Source: Chimonanthus salicifolius (lineage: Eukaryota > Streptophyta > Magnoliopsida > Laurales > Calycanthaceae). From it: 64,000 nt of DNA. Positions 1-12,155 of the stretch are shown piece by piece. The DNA lies in NCBI GenBank assembly GCA_013350335.1, contig CM023539.1, forward strand, positions 10,912,302-10,976,301, read 5' to 3'. The notes under the pieces were generated by a model that saw only the letters and a program-made list of their open reading frames with translations, was not told the origin of the DNA and did no database searches. Each line of letters begins with the position of its first letter. Within the stretch, counting starts at the first letter, position 1. A program made the position numbers and the translations under genes.

Positions 1-1253
1 AACCAACCTTGACCGTACCATACCCTTGTTTCCTTTTCCCATATGTTCGTTTTAAATCTCATCATCTCCACTAAATATCATTCCATTAATCACATCTACT
101 TAGCCCATTACACCTTTTAATGCCCATAATTTACCCATTTAAATCAAATCCGTCCAAATTACCCACACCCGATCCTACCTGTTGCATCAGACATATTCAT
201 CATGAGTTTCTGTTCAAGCAAACCGTTTGAAAAATTATAGTTCTAATTCAAAGAATTTATATTTATTTGAATGATTAAATATTTTATTCATATCAATGAA
301 CTCAACGGTGACAATCTATCAAATGAGTATTGCTCTAATGCTAATTTTAATTTTTGGAGAATTAAATATACTATCCCAATCAACTATTTAAAATTTAGTT
401 CATAATAAATTCAATTTTTACGTAGAAATCATATAGTCACTTTATAACACACTTTTATTAATAGTTCACTAAAAGTAAAATTATCCCATTCTCATCTCTT
501 TGTCCGTGAGAGCGCGCCAGGAGAGCATTAGATGCTGCAATTGCAAGCTACATCTAGTCAGGAATTTGGATTAGAGAGAATTCATATTTCACTAATTTTA
601 AAACGACTTATTTGTCATTTTTAATAATTTCTTCTAAAAGTATGAAAAAGATAATTGAAATGATCTATCTTTCTTCATGTCATGTTAACAAGTAGAAAAA
701 CTTGCACATAATCAACTTTTGAATTAGTCAGTATCACATTTTATGATCCTATAATTAAAAGAAAAAGGGAAGATAGATGAGTGAATACTTGATAGCGAGG
801 ATGGTCAAACTGTTTAAAATGAGTTCAATAAATCTATCTTAACTTTTGATTTTTTGAAATTAAAATAAAACTACTGAATAATTTCTTTATTATCATCGTC
901 AATGAATGATTAACAAATTGATTCCAAACTTAAAGAAAGCAAGTTTTTTAAAAATCTCAAGCACTAGAAAGTACTTTCTACTGATGTTATATGTATCACA
1001 ATAATCCTTGCATAAGTTTCTTTTTTGAAGGTATTTGTATACTGACTCTAAGTACAGTAGCTACCCATAAACATTCGAATGGAGATTACTATATGCAATT
1101 CAACAAAGCATGTAGAATGAGGAGATTGGAATTCACTCTCCATCAAGGCTTGTTAATCATGAAAATATACTATGAAAATTCCAATGGTGATAGCAACAAC
1201 TTTGTTGCATAAAAAAAACAAGTGGTGTTAGGGGAAAAAATAAAAGTGGTGCT
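1..1253. other. AT-rich filler without recognised gene
   Basis: AT-rich sequence with no convincing coding frame, RNA gene or terminal repeat. Short open frames show no domain. It ends where homology to the long gypsy LTR starts, near 1254; the short tandem motif containing AGTGGTG and runs of G or A at about 1211-1258 sits right at that junction. Confidence 0.6.
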
Positions 1254-1796
1254 AGGGGGAGTCTCTAGATCCTGATGTTGCCTAGTACTCATGCCCCCAC
1301 CGGCATTCCATTTACACTAACCACATACATACAAAATTATCTCTACGCATGTCGTCAATATGACAAATTGCAACATCATTAAGTATATACATCATTATCT
1401 ATCACATGCTACACATTAACATTCAGATATGGTATCAATCATGGCATGTTCCATACGAGCATAGAAAGTGGTATCATCTACTATCTACTGTACGCAATTC
1501 TAAAACATGTTGATTAAATTATTAATCACATACATGGCAAGTTATCACACGTCAACCAATCATGTTATCATACCATCAACAAGTCATGACATCTGATAAA
1601 TTATTCATAGGTGCTCCATGAGCAATGGGTACAAATACACCCAGATGAGACCTCCGCTACATAATGGTATCAACAGTTCCCTTGCAGAGTGGCTCATAAA
1701 ATCGAGGGACCCCATTCGCCGCATTTTGTACCCACACAATTGATAGAGGAGTAAGATGCATAGATGCATGCTAAAAGCGGTGATGAGTTCCCTCAC

Positions 1797-1855
1797 CTGT
1801 GTGTGTCTTTGAAATCCAATGCGAGAAAAAGAATCCGGGGGTTGAAGGTCTCAAT
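1797..1855 (-). promoter_or_regulatory. Exon-like block with splice-consensus ends inside LTR
   Basis: On the minus strand the block is preceded by a pyrimidine-rich acceptor ending TTGTTTCAGCAG and followed by the donor CACAG/GTGAGG. The same block with the same borders occurs in the solo LTR at 48789-48848 and, more diverged, at 39985-40047. An upstream donor-like CCCAG/GTACCC at 2493 would give a 637-base intron. Splicing is inferred from consensus and conservation only. Confidence 0.45.
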
Positions 1856-2690
1856 CTGCTGAAACAAGAATACAAGGATAAGTAACTCGGCAAAACGGGT
1901 CAAACCAAGTCTGGACTACAAATGGGCCCGAAAGCGAGTCGGGTCCAATCCGAACTGAAGCGGGCCCGAAACTGAAAACCGGATCCAAAATTGGGCCGGG
2001 CTCGAAACTGAGCCCAAAACTGGAAACTGGGTTTGAAATTGGGTCGATCCCTAAACTGGGTCGAAACGGGCCGGGCCGAAGGTGGGCTAGACCAGGAGTG
2101 GGCTTGATTGGGCAAACTGGGCCTGGACCTAGCTTCCAGGCCTGGTAGCAGGGCTTGCAAACTAGGCTCTGGAAAATGGGCCGAGTTGGGCTTGGGTCAC
2201 CAAGGTCCAGGATCGGACCCAACCGAGTCAACTCGGCAGTAGTGAGTTGGCTTGGTGATCTAGGCAAGAAAGAGGGGAAGAAGGAAGGAGAAAAGGAGAA
2301 GGAGAAAGGAAAAGAGAAGAAACAGGAAGAAGAGTAGGAAAACAAGAAAAGAAAAGGGGAAAACAATGGAAAACCGAGGAAATCAAGGAAACCATGGAAA
2401 ATCAAAGTAAATCAGAGAAAATTAAAGAAAAAAAAAAAGGGAAAAAGAAAAGGAGATTTGAAGATAAGAAGAGAAGAGGGGTCACAGGGTACCTGGGCTC
2501 GGTTGGAGAAGAATCCGGCGGCTACACGCAGAGGAATCCGAGCAGAGCGGGAAGGGAGTCCGGTCGGAGCTCAAGGCGAGACTGAGGGAGAGGGAATCGC
2601 AGGGAGGGGAGAGAGTTGAGAACAACGACGGCGTCGGTTAGGGTTAGAGAAGGGAAGGAAAGAAGATGAGAGGGAGGAGTTGCTGCGGCG

Positions 2691-2715
2691 GCACTGTAGC
2701 TATGCGCTACAGTGC
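2691..2715 (-). repeat. LTR hairpin CACTGTAGC / GCTACAGTG
   Basis: Perfect 10-base arms GCACTGTAGC and GCTACAGTGC around a 5-base loop. Imperfect versions occur at a similar depth in three other LTR copies (5242-5266, 22258-22282, 48022-48044). Confidence 0.7.
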
Positions 2716-3037
2716 TGTCGGAAATTAGGTTTTAAGGGAGGGGGGTAGGTCTAGGGTTTAGGGATGTTTTGGAATTTTTTTTTTTTATAAAATAAAAATC
2801 TCTAATTTCCAAAATATTTTTAAAAAAGCCCGAAGAAATCAAATGACAAACGTCAAGGGGAAACGTGTGATTTTCAAACTTTTAGTATGATAGAAAATTC
2901 AATAATTCAAAATTACTAAAGTGCCCTTTGAGTGTCCGAACTCAAAATCGGGCAAACCAGGACCCACCACGAGGCCCACACTCACCCCACTGCTACCAAG
3001 ACCCTAAAACTCCGAAAAATCGGGTTGGGTCATTACA

Positions 3038-4547
3038 ATAGTACCCCCTTTTAGGAATTTCGTCCTCGAAATTCGCAAGTAAGAACCGAGGTAAAACTAC
3101 TTTTGCACAATTGAAACTCACCATCAAGTCGAACCTCTCACCACAAAAGATGCCACAGCACCTGACTTATGCAACACTCTACCATGAACCACCATAAACA
3201 ACTAAATAACCTTGACAATGGTCTGTACAACCCTCAAAACCAACAACCTCTACCTGACCAATCACATTCGCTCGGCATCTCGCATAGATTAACTCTCTGC
3301 TCAACCCAAACTGGCCCAAAAAGCTCCAAGAAGTCGGGCAATCCTCATTCTAAGGAGATGGGTGAGTTCTGCCGATCTATCAACCACTAACCCATGATGA
3401 AGAAGGAGTCGAAGTGTCTCCACATAGCACCACTCAAGTTGAGCTACCACCAACCTGCTCTAGAGAGTCAAGTCGCCATCAGGTCTCACAGTCTAGATGT
3501 CTGGTCCACCACCACACCTCACAAAACCCCACAATCTGACTGTCTCTGCACTTGAATGTTGATTCTCCAGGGCTCTGTCACTCAAAACTGACTGAATCAC
3601 CTCGTTGCATAGATTGGCTGCTATAGTCTCCGCACCTGATTAACAATCACTCCACGAACTTCATCCATCATGTCCGTTTCATGCTCAATCCTTCCTGAAC
3701 AACAAGTGCTCATAACCACGATGATGGGGGATACTCAGAACCTCTCTCAACAATGGACATCTCCAACCCGAGCAAAACACCATCAACGTCCATCTCGAGC
3801 TATTAATGAAAAGTTATACTCATCAACATCAAGTCGTCTCGAATCAGAGCTACCAATTAACCATCCTATATCAGCACACAACCATTATCATCCCCAGAAA
3901 CATCACAATAAACTGCACACCTGCGGCCTTTCTTTGCCTCAGGTACGACTATCACTATAGTGGTCGTCTGCCTCCACTCAAGAAAACTGCATCACTGTCA
4001 TTGTACCAAGAAGAACTGATCGTTCTCTCTGACCAATCTAACTGTAAGCACGCCCACTTGGAGTAATCTGAGTAAACTGGCAGACGCGATCTCTGCTTCA
4101 TTATGACAAACCTGTCGCACAACCTGTCAAAACCACATTGCCAGGTAGCTACATTTATGGGATCAAAACTCGCATATGACAAAACACATCCTCAAGAAGC
4201 AACAGGGATTCTCTCAGCTGTCTCAACAAGTCATCAATCCCCAGTAGAAGAACCTCATCCTACTCTTTAATTTTGTTCAGTCGTCGACCACTAGTACAAA
4301 ATTTTCATCGAGTCATCCTTCCTCTAGGCAAACAAAGTCGGTGTGTCCCCTGGTGAAATACCTAGGCAAAAAGGTCTCACCGACTTTAGCCCACAAGTCT
4401 AGTCTCTATGTCCAACACCCCTATTGGTATCATCCCAACGCCCGGCATCCCAGTGCCCTCTCAACTCAAACTGACTGACAAGCCACACGGTGACCAGATC
4501 CCTCAACACCCTGGCTAATGGTAAACCACTGCCCCTAAATAGAACAC
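3038..4547 (-). mobile_element. Eroded interior of gypsy remnant G0
   Basis: Next to the LTR, on the minus strand, is a gypsy-type polypurine end: GAATTTCGAGGACGAAATTC followed by CTAAAAGGGGG (about 3040-3076). The rest has small open frames on both strands, none with a recognisable gag, protease, RT, RNase H or integrase motif. Position between two LTR pieces in the same orientation marks it as the remaining interior, too short (1.5 kb) for a full gypsy polyprotein. I cannot tell whether it is decayed pol or a non-coding interior. Confidence 0.55.
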
Positions 4548-5588
4548 CAGAAACTGGATCGAAACGGGCTGGACCTGAAATCAGGCCGGGCCGAAGGTCG
4601 GCTAGACCAGGACTGGGCTTGACTGGGCGAACTGGGCCTGGACCTAGCTGCCAGGCCTGGCAGTAGGGCTTACAAATTGGGCTCAGGAAAATGGGCTGAG
4701 TTGGGCTTAGGTCACCAAGGTCCAGAATCGGACCCAACCGAGTCAACTCGGCAGTAGTAAGTTGGCTCGGTGATTTGGGCAAGAAAGAGGGGAAGAAGGA
4801 AGGAGAAAGGAAAAGAGAAGAAAAAGGAAGAAGAGTAGGAAAACAAGAAAAGAAAAGGGGAAAACATTGGAAAACTGAGGAAATCAAGGAAACCATGGAA
4901 AATCAAAGTAAATCAGAGAAAATTAGAGAAAAAAAAAATAAAAGGAAAAGGAGATTTGAAGAGAAGAAGAGAAGAGGGGTCACGAGGTACCTGGGCTCGG
5001 TTGGAGAAGAATCCGGCGGCTACACGCAGAGGAATCCGAGCAGAGCGGCAAGGGAGTCCGGTCGGAGCTCAAGGCGAGACTGAGGGAGAGGGAATCGCAG
5101 GGAGGGGAGAGAGATAAGAGTAGCGATGGCGGCGGTTAGGGTTAGAGAAGGGAAGGAAAGAAGATGAGAGGGAGGAGTTGCTGCGGCGGCACTGTAGCGC
5201 CAGGGAAGGAAAGAAGATGAGAGGGAGGAGTTGCTGCGGCGGCACTATAGCTATGCGCTACAGTGCTGCCGAAAATTAGGTTTTAAGGGAGGGGGGTAGG
5301 TCTAGGGTTTAGGGATGTTTTGGATTTTTTTTTTTTTATAAAATAAAAATCTCTAATTTCCAAAATATTTTTAAAAAAGCCCGAAGAAATCAAATGACAA
5401 ACGTCAAAGGAAAACGTGTGATTTTCAAACTTTTAATATGATAAAAAATTCAATAATTCAAAAGTATTAAAGTGCCCTTTGAGTCTCCGAACTCAAAACC
5501 GGACAAACCAGGATCCACCATGGGGCCCACACTCACCCCACAGCTACCAAGACCCTAAAACTCCGAAAAATAGGGTTGGGTCATTACA
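4548..5588 (-). mobile_element. Ty3/gypsy LTR fragment (5' LTR of remnant G0)
   Basis: Minus-strand LTR starting at 5588 (TGTAATGACCC) and matching 2046-3037 closely, including the TATA-like tract, the CACTGTAGC hairpin region and the GGGCC-rich part. It ends near 4548, about 1 kb into the LTR. It carries a private tandem duplication of 54 bases (units starting 5151 and 5205) that repeats the left arm of the hairpin. Same orientation as 1254-3037, so the two bracket one deleted element. Confidence 0.8.
5242..5266 (-). repeat. LTR hairpin, second copy
   Basis: GCACTATAGC and GCTACAGTGC around TATGC; one mismatch in the stem relative to the copy at 2691-2715. Confidence 0.6.
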
Positions 5589-5734
5589 GAATCTATTGAA
5601 CTATAGTACAGTGTTCCTTGCCAGGATTAGAAAGGAATCTACTGACAACACCAACTACATAAGCTATGACTGGACTTGTACACACACTATAATATACATC
5701 AAACTACCAACTGCGAACTGCTAATGCATAAGGA

Positions 5735-6110
5735 ACTTCCCTTTTGTCACTGTTTTCAACTTGTTAATTTTGTTAGCATATTGTCCAACAATTGACATAT
5801 CATCTACGTAAAGCATCAAAATAATAAAATTACCATCTATGAATTTCTTCATATACACACATTGATCTGAAGTAGTCCTTTTGTACTCATGATCAACCAT
5901 GAACGAATCAAACTTCTTGTACCATTGTCACGGTGCCTGTTTTAACCCATATAGGCTTTTCTTTCGTCTGCAAACCAAGTTCTATTTGCCTTTTTCTCTG
6001 AAGCCCTCAAATTTCTCCATGTAGATCTTTTCCTCCAAGTCACTATGAAGGAAGGTTGTCTTTACATCAAGTTGCTCAATCTCTAAATTAAACTTACAAC
6101 CAAACCAAGT
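5735..6110 (-). pseudogene. Ty1/copia reverse transcriptase fragment
   Basis: Minus-strand translation across frames gives copia RT hallmarks in order: a stretch like LEEKIYMEKFEGF (leader of the RT palm), YRLKQAP, then MLYVDDMSIVG, the YVDD catalytic box of Pseudoviridae-type RT. The fragment is about 125 codons, far short of a full pol, and frames are interrupted, so it is dead. No LTR of matching orientation is visible next to it; a plus-strand copia LTR end follows at about 6170. The segment 5589-5734 between it and the gypsy LTR shows nothing recognisable. Confidence 0.7.
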
Positions 6111-6169
6111 ACAACTTGTACATATGGGAATCTTCCCACCTCTCTTCCCATCAATAAGAAACTCAATGG

Positions 6170-6347
6170 CTGCTATTAACGGGAGTTCTAATTCATGTTG
6201 TACTCTCTCTAATTAGTCCTAATCCAAGTTGTAATTGTTTCCTAATTGATTTGTTCCTCTTCAAAGAGAGGCTTGTAAATTCTATTTATATCTATGATAA
6301 TGAGAAATACAGTGAGCTATTTTACCTAATTCTACATGGTACAGAGC
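6170..6347 (+). mobile_element. End of a copia-type LTR with primer-binding site
   Basis: Short LTR-like stretch with AGAGAGGCTTGTAAATTC and a tract of the type found in small copia LTRs, ending CTACA at 6335 and followed directly by TGGTACAGAGCT, a one-base-deleted form of the initiator-Met tRNA primer site TGGTATCAGAGC. The LTR start is not certain. The downstream leader holds a run of 19 C (6413-6431) and pyrimidine-rich sequence, but no gag domain could be recognised up to 7190. Confidence 0.5.
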
Positions 6348-7196
6348 TAGAGTGTCCTTGAGTTAATCAGAAATTTCAAATCCCTCCCTTCTCTAGTCTA
6401 TACCCAGACACACCCCCCCCCCCCCCCCCCCTTCTTTTTCTCTATTCCACCGTACAACAACCCTCTGTCAAAGGCAAGTATCTCTTCTCATCCCTACCTC
6501 TCTCAGACGATCCCGCTAAGCCACGTCGAACCCCCGAGCCCTGATCCCTTTCTCTTTGTTTTTCTCTGTAATTGTCGCCTCTCTGCACGACAATCCCACT
6601 CTTTCAAATGCGATCTCCTCTCAGCAAAGAGGCAGCCTTCATGCCTACCTCAGTAGACGCCACTTTTCGATCCTCTCTTTTCTTGTCTAGATTTGTTTCC
6701 TCTGCAACTAAATGACTCCTCTCAGATCTGGCATCGGGAATCACCTTCTCCATCCAGATACAACCAGAACCCGTCATCCTCCACTGCTACTGCTTCGGTT
6801 ATCTTCGCTTGCTTGAATCCCATGTTGGTGCAGTTTGATTATTCATAAACCCAGACCCAAGTTCGGCAAGACGTAGTAGGGTTTTGTTGAAGCCAGACCC
6901 AAGTTACGGTGTTATCCACGAACAACACCCTGTGTTGTAGCGAGAGTTTTTCCAGAAAGCATTTTGTTCCTACAGAAACCATGCCTTCAGCAAGCACCTC
7001 CCTATTGTTGTTCGTCGACTTTCTACAGCCTGCATCACCAGTTGGACCTACATTATTTGAGCAACCCACCTTATTTGTTGACATCCAAGTTTGAGCAGAT
7101 CAATCATTCCATATCTGCAGTCCGTTTGGGCTTCCTCTACATCCAGTTTGAGTAGTGACTTCCTGCTGTTGTTCTCACCTTTCCTGATAGGTACAT
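6348..7196 (+). other. Leader-like pyrimidine-rich sequence, no recognised gene
   Basis: Follows the primer site at 6336-6347. Contains CT-rich stretches, a C19 homopolymer at 6413-6431 and several short overlapping frames on both strands between 6839 and 7155 without domain similarity. It ends where the LTR of the next element starts. Confidence 0.4.
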
Positions 7197-9319
7197 CTAG
7201 AGGTTAATTTGGATCAATTAGAATTAATTAAGTAATTTTTAGCCGTTAATTGTGATTTTTTTTAATCCAATCGTTAAGATTACAGAATTAGGTTTCCAAC
7301 TGATCCGAGTTTGATCCGATCCGAGTCCAATAGCTCTTTTAATTAAGTTTTAAAGGTATTAAGATAATTTACGAATATAATAATATTATTTTAGGTTTAA
7401 AATGTGGCTGCTCTAGAAACTTAATCATTTGACCTAGTTTTAATCCCAAATTTTAGATAATGCATTACTTTTAAATTCCGAACTTAACGGAATGTCAATC
7501 TCAACCTAATTCTACCTATTTTTACTACTTATATTTTCTTAGGTGGCAAAACCTCAATTTTATAGAGGAGATAAACTCCTAAAAATATACGGAGAGAATA
7601 AATACTTGATCTGTGTCATAACAAACCTTCTTATACTTTTAAATTTCCAAAAATATCAAGTTTTGACATTTATTTTACACCGAGAAATCTGGACCGTCGT
7701 TTTAATTAAAAATATTCTTTCACTTAGAAAAGGTAGTTTTTGACTTCAAAACACTTTGGAACTTTAGAATATTTTTCTCAGACTAATTTACTCAACCTAA
7801 CTGTAAAGTTGAATCATTTCAAAGAGATTCTTCAAAGTTACGAAAGTTTGTAAAAACGGTGATTTACGGCTAACATACTGAATTTTCGACATCAGTTTCT
7901 CTCCAAATTTTAATGCCATGCCTACTTTTTAATACCTGACCTAATGGACTGATTTGATTAATCAAAAGAGAATCCAAAATATCCAGATATGTGAAAGGAG
8001 CTGAAAGGAATTATTAAAAGGATATTATAATAAAATAATAATAAAAAATCTTGGGAAGATTTGAATGAATCTTCAACGATTCATTCTTGAGCCACAAGTC
8101 TTACCGTCTATTAAAGGGAAGGGAGGAAGACGTGAGAAATGAATAAAAGAAAAAGGAAGTCTTCCTCTAACGTTTTCTTCTTCCGTTCTTTTCATTTTTC
8201 TTTCTCTTCCTTCTTCTTTTTCCTTTCTTTTGTTTGTTTATCCGCAAACAGTAGAATTAGCAGAAACAAAAACCTTCGAGTTTCTCTGTTTAAGGAGCGG
8301 GTTTTTAAACTAAGCTTATTTTTAGTAGAATTTTGCACTTAATGTATCAAAAGTATCATTTTCTCATTTATATTAATTATAGAGCAAGTTAGGAGTAGAA
8401 ATGAGTAGTTATGGGCTTTAAAATTTGATTTTTCAAAATGGAGGAAAAAATAGACTTCTTCCTAAATTTTAAATTATAACCTTTAAAATAAGTTTTATTT
8501 TACGTTTAAAATTCAGTTTTTCAACCCTAGTAAAATTGGGGAAAAAATTTAACCCCAGCTGACTATTGTGTGTTTACTTTTCCGTCTTGTGTGTTTAAAT
8601 TTGAGTACTGTAACCTCTACACTACATTGTCATCTGTAGTGGAGCTAGTCACTCGATGGTACCATTTGAGGTGGCGCTTAGTCACCCGGTGGATTATCAG
8701 TAGTGGCGCTTAGTCACTCAGTGATACTATATGAGGAGGCGCTTAGTCACCCAATGGTCTTAAAGTGGGGCACTGAGTACTTTATTTACTTTTCTCGCAC
8801 TGTACCCTCTGGGCTGGAATCCCCCAACAGTAGCGCAGTGGAAACGTCGCTCGGTGACCATCAGTAGCGCAGCAGAAACACAGCTTGATGGAAAAAGGGG
8901 TTGGGCACTGAGTATTTTATTTACTTTACTGTCTCTGTATCCTCTGGGCACCGTCTTAATATGTCTCCCTCACTGGAAAACAATACGAGACAGGGCCTTG
9001 AGTACTTTACATTTTTATTTTATTGTTGTGTTTTGGATGGCTAACGGCTAACTCTCTGATATAATTTAAAAAAGTAATAAGAGTTAGGTGTCTCATTACA
9101 CTTATCACAGTTTTGTTGGAAAATGCACAGGATTGGATACATAATCCATGAATGTTCTGAAATTTATATTATTATTTTATTCTGACAAATTTCTGTGATA
9201 AACACTGCGGGTAAAGGTGAGGAGACTCGAACTGAATTGGGATTGCATTGTATGGCATTTAAACCTACTAACACCAGATTGAAATGGGACCCATGGTCAT
9301 TTAAAGATGGAAAAGGCTA
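7197..9319 (+). mobile_element. 5' LTR (both ends lost) of gag-only gypsy element G1
   Basis: Aligns through its whole length with 10039-12155. The first 19 bases of the LTR (TGTAATACCCC...) are missing, so the left end is truncated at 7197. At 9319/9320 the LTR breaks off and runs straight into the middle of gag, so the LTR tail, primer site and gag start were deleted together. It carries four units of about 32 bases containing GGCGCTTAGTCAC (8641-8760) and a second short repeat around CAGTAGCGCAGCAGAAAC (about 8828-8890). An open frame at 8139-8342 is low complexity and not a gene. Confidence 0.8.
8641..8760 (+). repeat. LTR sub-repeat, about 32 bases x 4
   Basis: Units with GGCGCTTAGTCAC and a variable CGGTG/CGATG tail at about 8641, 8672, 8704 and 8737; the same array is present in the 3' LTR at about 11475-11595. 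Confidence 0.65.
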
Positions 9320-9918
9320 TGTCAGTACGTGCCGCAAATCTTTGATAATGAAGAGGAGAAGATTCAACACTACATTGAAGGACTTCGTCCTTTCTTCCAA
9401 CGACAATTGGCAGGAATGCAATTCGCCACGTTGGAAGAAACAATCAATCGAGCTTCTATTGTGGAAGCTGTTGACTCGACCAATAGGAACAAGGATCAAA
9501 TCCAACAAGGAATACCCAGAAACCCTCTCTACCTAACAAAAGAAAGAAATTCAACGTAGGCTCGTTTTCCAAAGAAGGGCAGACATCTGTGGGACCGACC
9601 AATAACATGGGGTTTAAGCTAGTGGTGTGCTATACGTGTAACCAATCTGGTCACAAAGTGAGGCAATGTCCACAGAATCAAATGGACGACAAGGTTTGTT
9701 ATCACTGCAGACAAGCGAAACATTTCATTAGAGATTGTCCTTACCTTGGCAACAGAAGTGACATGATTATACCTCCACAAGATGGAAGGACAGTGCAATC
9801 CCAGATGCAATATGCTCCGCAGCCCTCCAAAAGCTCAGTGGCATTTGGGAATGTGTCGCAAAGGACTAGTCAGACAGGAGGACAAGGACGTCCTCAGACA
9901 ATGCGGGGTAGGGTCTAG
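9320..9918 (+). pseudogene. Gypsy gag remnant with two zinc knuckles
   Basis: Two frames carry the C-terminal half of a Ty3/gypsy Gag. The first (about 9329-9559) reads GLRPFFQRQLAGMQFATLEE and RASIVEA, matching the end of the retrotransposon gag (capsid) domain. The second, in another frame (9589-9918), has zinc knuckles CYTCNQSGHKVRQC (residues 14-27) and CYHCRQAKHFIRDC (37-50), both CX2CX4HX4C; the second has Lys instead of the usual Gly before His. A Gln/Ser/Pro-rich tail follows, then a stop. The capsid N-terminus is deleted at 9319 and a frameshift lies between 9559 and 9589. No protease or pol follows: the polypurine tract is about 90 bases downstream. In life Gag would package element RNA in cytoplasmic particles. 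Confidence 0.85.
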
Positions 9919-9982
9919 ACCATCGGAACTCAGAGAGAAGAGCCAATGGGAAATACAATGCTAGAGGTACGTATTTCTTTTT

Positions 9983-10019
9983 GAAATTTCGGAACGAAAT
10001 TTCTTTAAGGGGGGTGGGA
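9983..10019 (+). promoter_or_regulatory. Polypurine tract of G1
   Basis: AAATTTCGGAACGAAATTTC followed by TTTAAGGGGGGTGGGA directly before the 3' LTR start TGTAATACC at 10020. This is the plus-strand priming signature of gypsy elements. Confidence 0.85.
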
Positions 10020-12155
10020 TGTAATACCCCACCCCAATCTAGGAGTTAATTTGGATTAGTTAGAATTAATTAAGTAATTTTTAGTCGTTAATTATGATTT
10101 TTATTAAGCCAATCGTTAAGATTACATAAGGAGGTTTCCAACGGATTCGAGTTTGATCTGATCCTAGTCCAATAGCTCTTTTAATTAAGTTTTAAAAGGT
10201 ATTAGGGAAATTTACGAATATAATAATATTATTTTAGGTTTGAAACTTGACTGCTCTGGAAACTTAGTTTTTTGATCTAGTTTCAATCCCAAATTTTAGA
10301 TTATGCATTATTTTTAAATTCCGGACTTAACAGAATGCGAATCTCAACCTAATTCTACCTAATTTTACTACTTATATTTTCTTAGGTGGCAAAGCTCCAA
10401 TTTTATAGGGGAAACAAAGTCCTAAAAATATACTAAGAGTATCAATACTTGATCTGTATCATAACAAACCTTCTTGTACTTTTAGACTTCCAAAATATCA
10501 AGTTTTGACATTTATTTTACACCGAGAAATCTGGGCCTTCGTTTTAACTAAAAATCATCTTTCACTTAGAAAATGTGGCTTCTGACTTCAAAACACTTTG
10601 GAACTTTAGAATATTTTTATCAGAATAATTTATTGTACCTAACTGTAAAGTTGGATCATTTCAAAGAGATTCTTCAAAGTTACGAAAGTTTGTAAAAACG
10701 TGATTTTTTACTAAAATACTTAATTTTCGACGTTGGTTTCTCTCTAAATTTTAACACCATGCCTAGTTTTTAATACCTGACCTAATGGGCTGATTAGATT
10801 AGTTAGAAGAGAACCCAAAATACCCAGATATAGAAAGGAATTGAAAGGAATTATTAGAAAGTTATTATAACAAAATAATAATAAAAAATCTTGGGAAGAT
10901 TTGAATGAATCTTCGACGATTCATTCTTGAGCCCCAAGTCTTACCGTCCGTAAAAGGGTGAGGGAGAGATGAGAAAAAAAAAAAAAAAAGACTCAAAGTC
11001 TTCCTCTCACGTTTTCTTCTTCTGTTCTTTTCATTTTTCTTTTTCTTCCGTTTCCTTCTTCTTTTTCCTTTCTTTTATTCGTTTATCCGCAAGCAGTACC
11101 AGCAACAGAAATCTTTGGGTTTTCCTGTTTAGGCCTTGGGTTTTCAAACTAAGCCTATTTTTAGTGGAATTTTGCACCCAATGTATCGAAAGGATCATTT
11201 CTCATTTATATTAATTATAGAGCAAGTTAGGAGTAGAAAATAGTAGTTATGTGCTTTAAAATTGGGTTTTTTAAAATGGAGGGAAAAATAGGCTTCTTCC
11301 TAAATTTTAAAGTATACCCTTTAAAATAAGTTTTATTGTACGTTTAAAATTCAGTTTTTCAACACTAAGTAAAATCGGGGAAAAGATTAACTCCAACTAA
11401 CTATTGTGTTTACTTTTCCACCTTGTGTGTTTAAATTTGAGTACTGTAACTTCTGGGCCACATTATCATCCGTAGTGGTGTTAGTCGCTCGATCATACCA
11501 TTTGAGGTGACGCTTAGTCACCTAGTGGATCAGCAGTAGTGGCGCTTAGTCGCTCGGTGATACCATCTGAGGAGGCGCTTAGTCACTCGATGGTCTTGAA
11601 GTGGGGCACTGGGTATTTTATTTACTTTTCTCTCACTGTACCCTTTGGGCAGAATCCCCCATCAATAGCACAGCGGAAACGCCGCTCGGTGACCATCAGT
11701 AGCGCAGCAGAAACACCGCTCGATGTAAAAAGGGTTGGGCATTGAGTATTTTATTTACTTTACTGTCTCTGTACCCTCTAGGCACTGTCTTAATACGTCT
11801 CTTTAATATGAAAACAAACGAGACAGGGCACTGAGTACTTTACATTTTTATTTTATTGTTCTGTTTTAGATGGCTAATGGCTAACTCTCTGACATAATTT
11901 ATAGAAGTAGTAAGAGTTAGGTGACTCATTGCATTTATCATATTTTTGTTGGAAAATGCATGGGATTGGATAGATAGTCCATGAATGTTCTGAAATTTAC
12001 ATTATTATTTTATTCTTACAGATTTCTGTGATAAACACTGCAGGTAAAGGTGATGAGATTCGAACTAAATTGGTATTGCATTGTATGGCATTTAAATCTA
12101 CTAGCACCAGACTGAAATGGGACCCAAGGTCATTTAAAGATGGAAAAGGCTATAT
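10020..12155 (+). mobile_element. 3' LTR of gag-only gypsy element G1
   Basis: Starts TGTAATACCCCACCCC after the polypurine tract and matches 7197-9319 until about 12155, where the 5' copy has been deleted. The true LTR end must therefore lie beyond 12155; I could not fix it because no second copy of the tail is in the window. Same sub-repeats as the 5' copy. Confidence 0.8.

Larger units (their letters stand above)
1254..3037 (-). mobile_element. Ty3/gypsy LTR, truncated (3' LTR of remnant G0)
   Basis: Read on the minus strand it begins TGTAATGACCCAACCCG at 3037 and aligns base for base with the first 1.7 kb of the solo LTR at 47696-49390, then stops abruptly at about 1254, so the distal part of a roughly 4 kb LTR is missing. 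A polypurine tract lies just outside the 3037 end, which makes this the 3' LTR of a minus-strand element. It contains a TATA-like stretch near 2790, CCCTAAA motifs, a short hairpin (2691-2715), a pyrimidine-rich leader on the sense strand, GGGCC-rich repeats and an exon-like block (1797-1855). The open frames in it are low complexity (poly-Ser/Phe/Pro) and not genes. Confidence 0.85.

Noticed and set aside
1851..2405. 184-codon minus-strand frame rich in Ser, Phe and Pro (and its parallel at 4399-4896)
   Set aside because: It lies in the pyrimidine-rich leader and GGGCC-repeat part of the LTR. Composition follows the DNA repeats and there is no domain.
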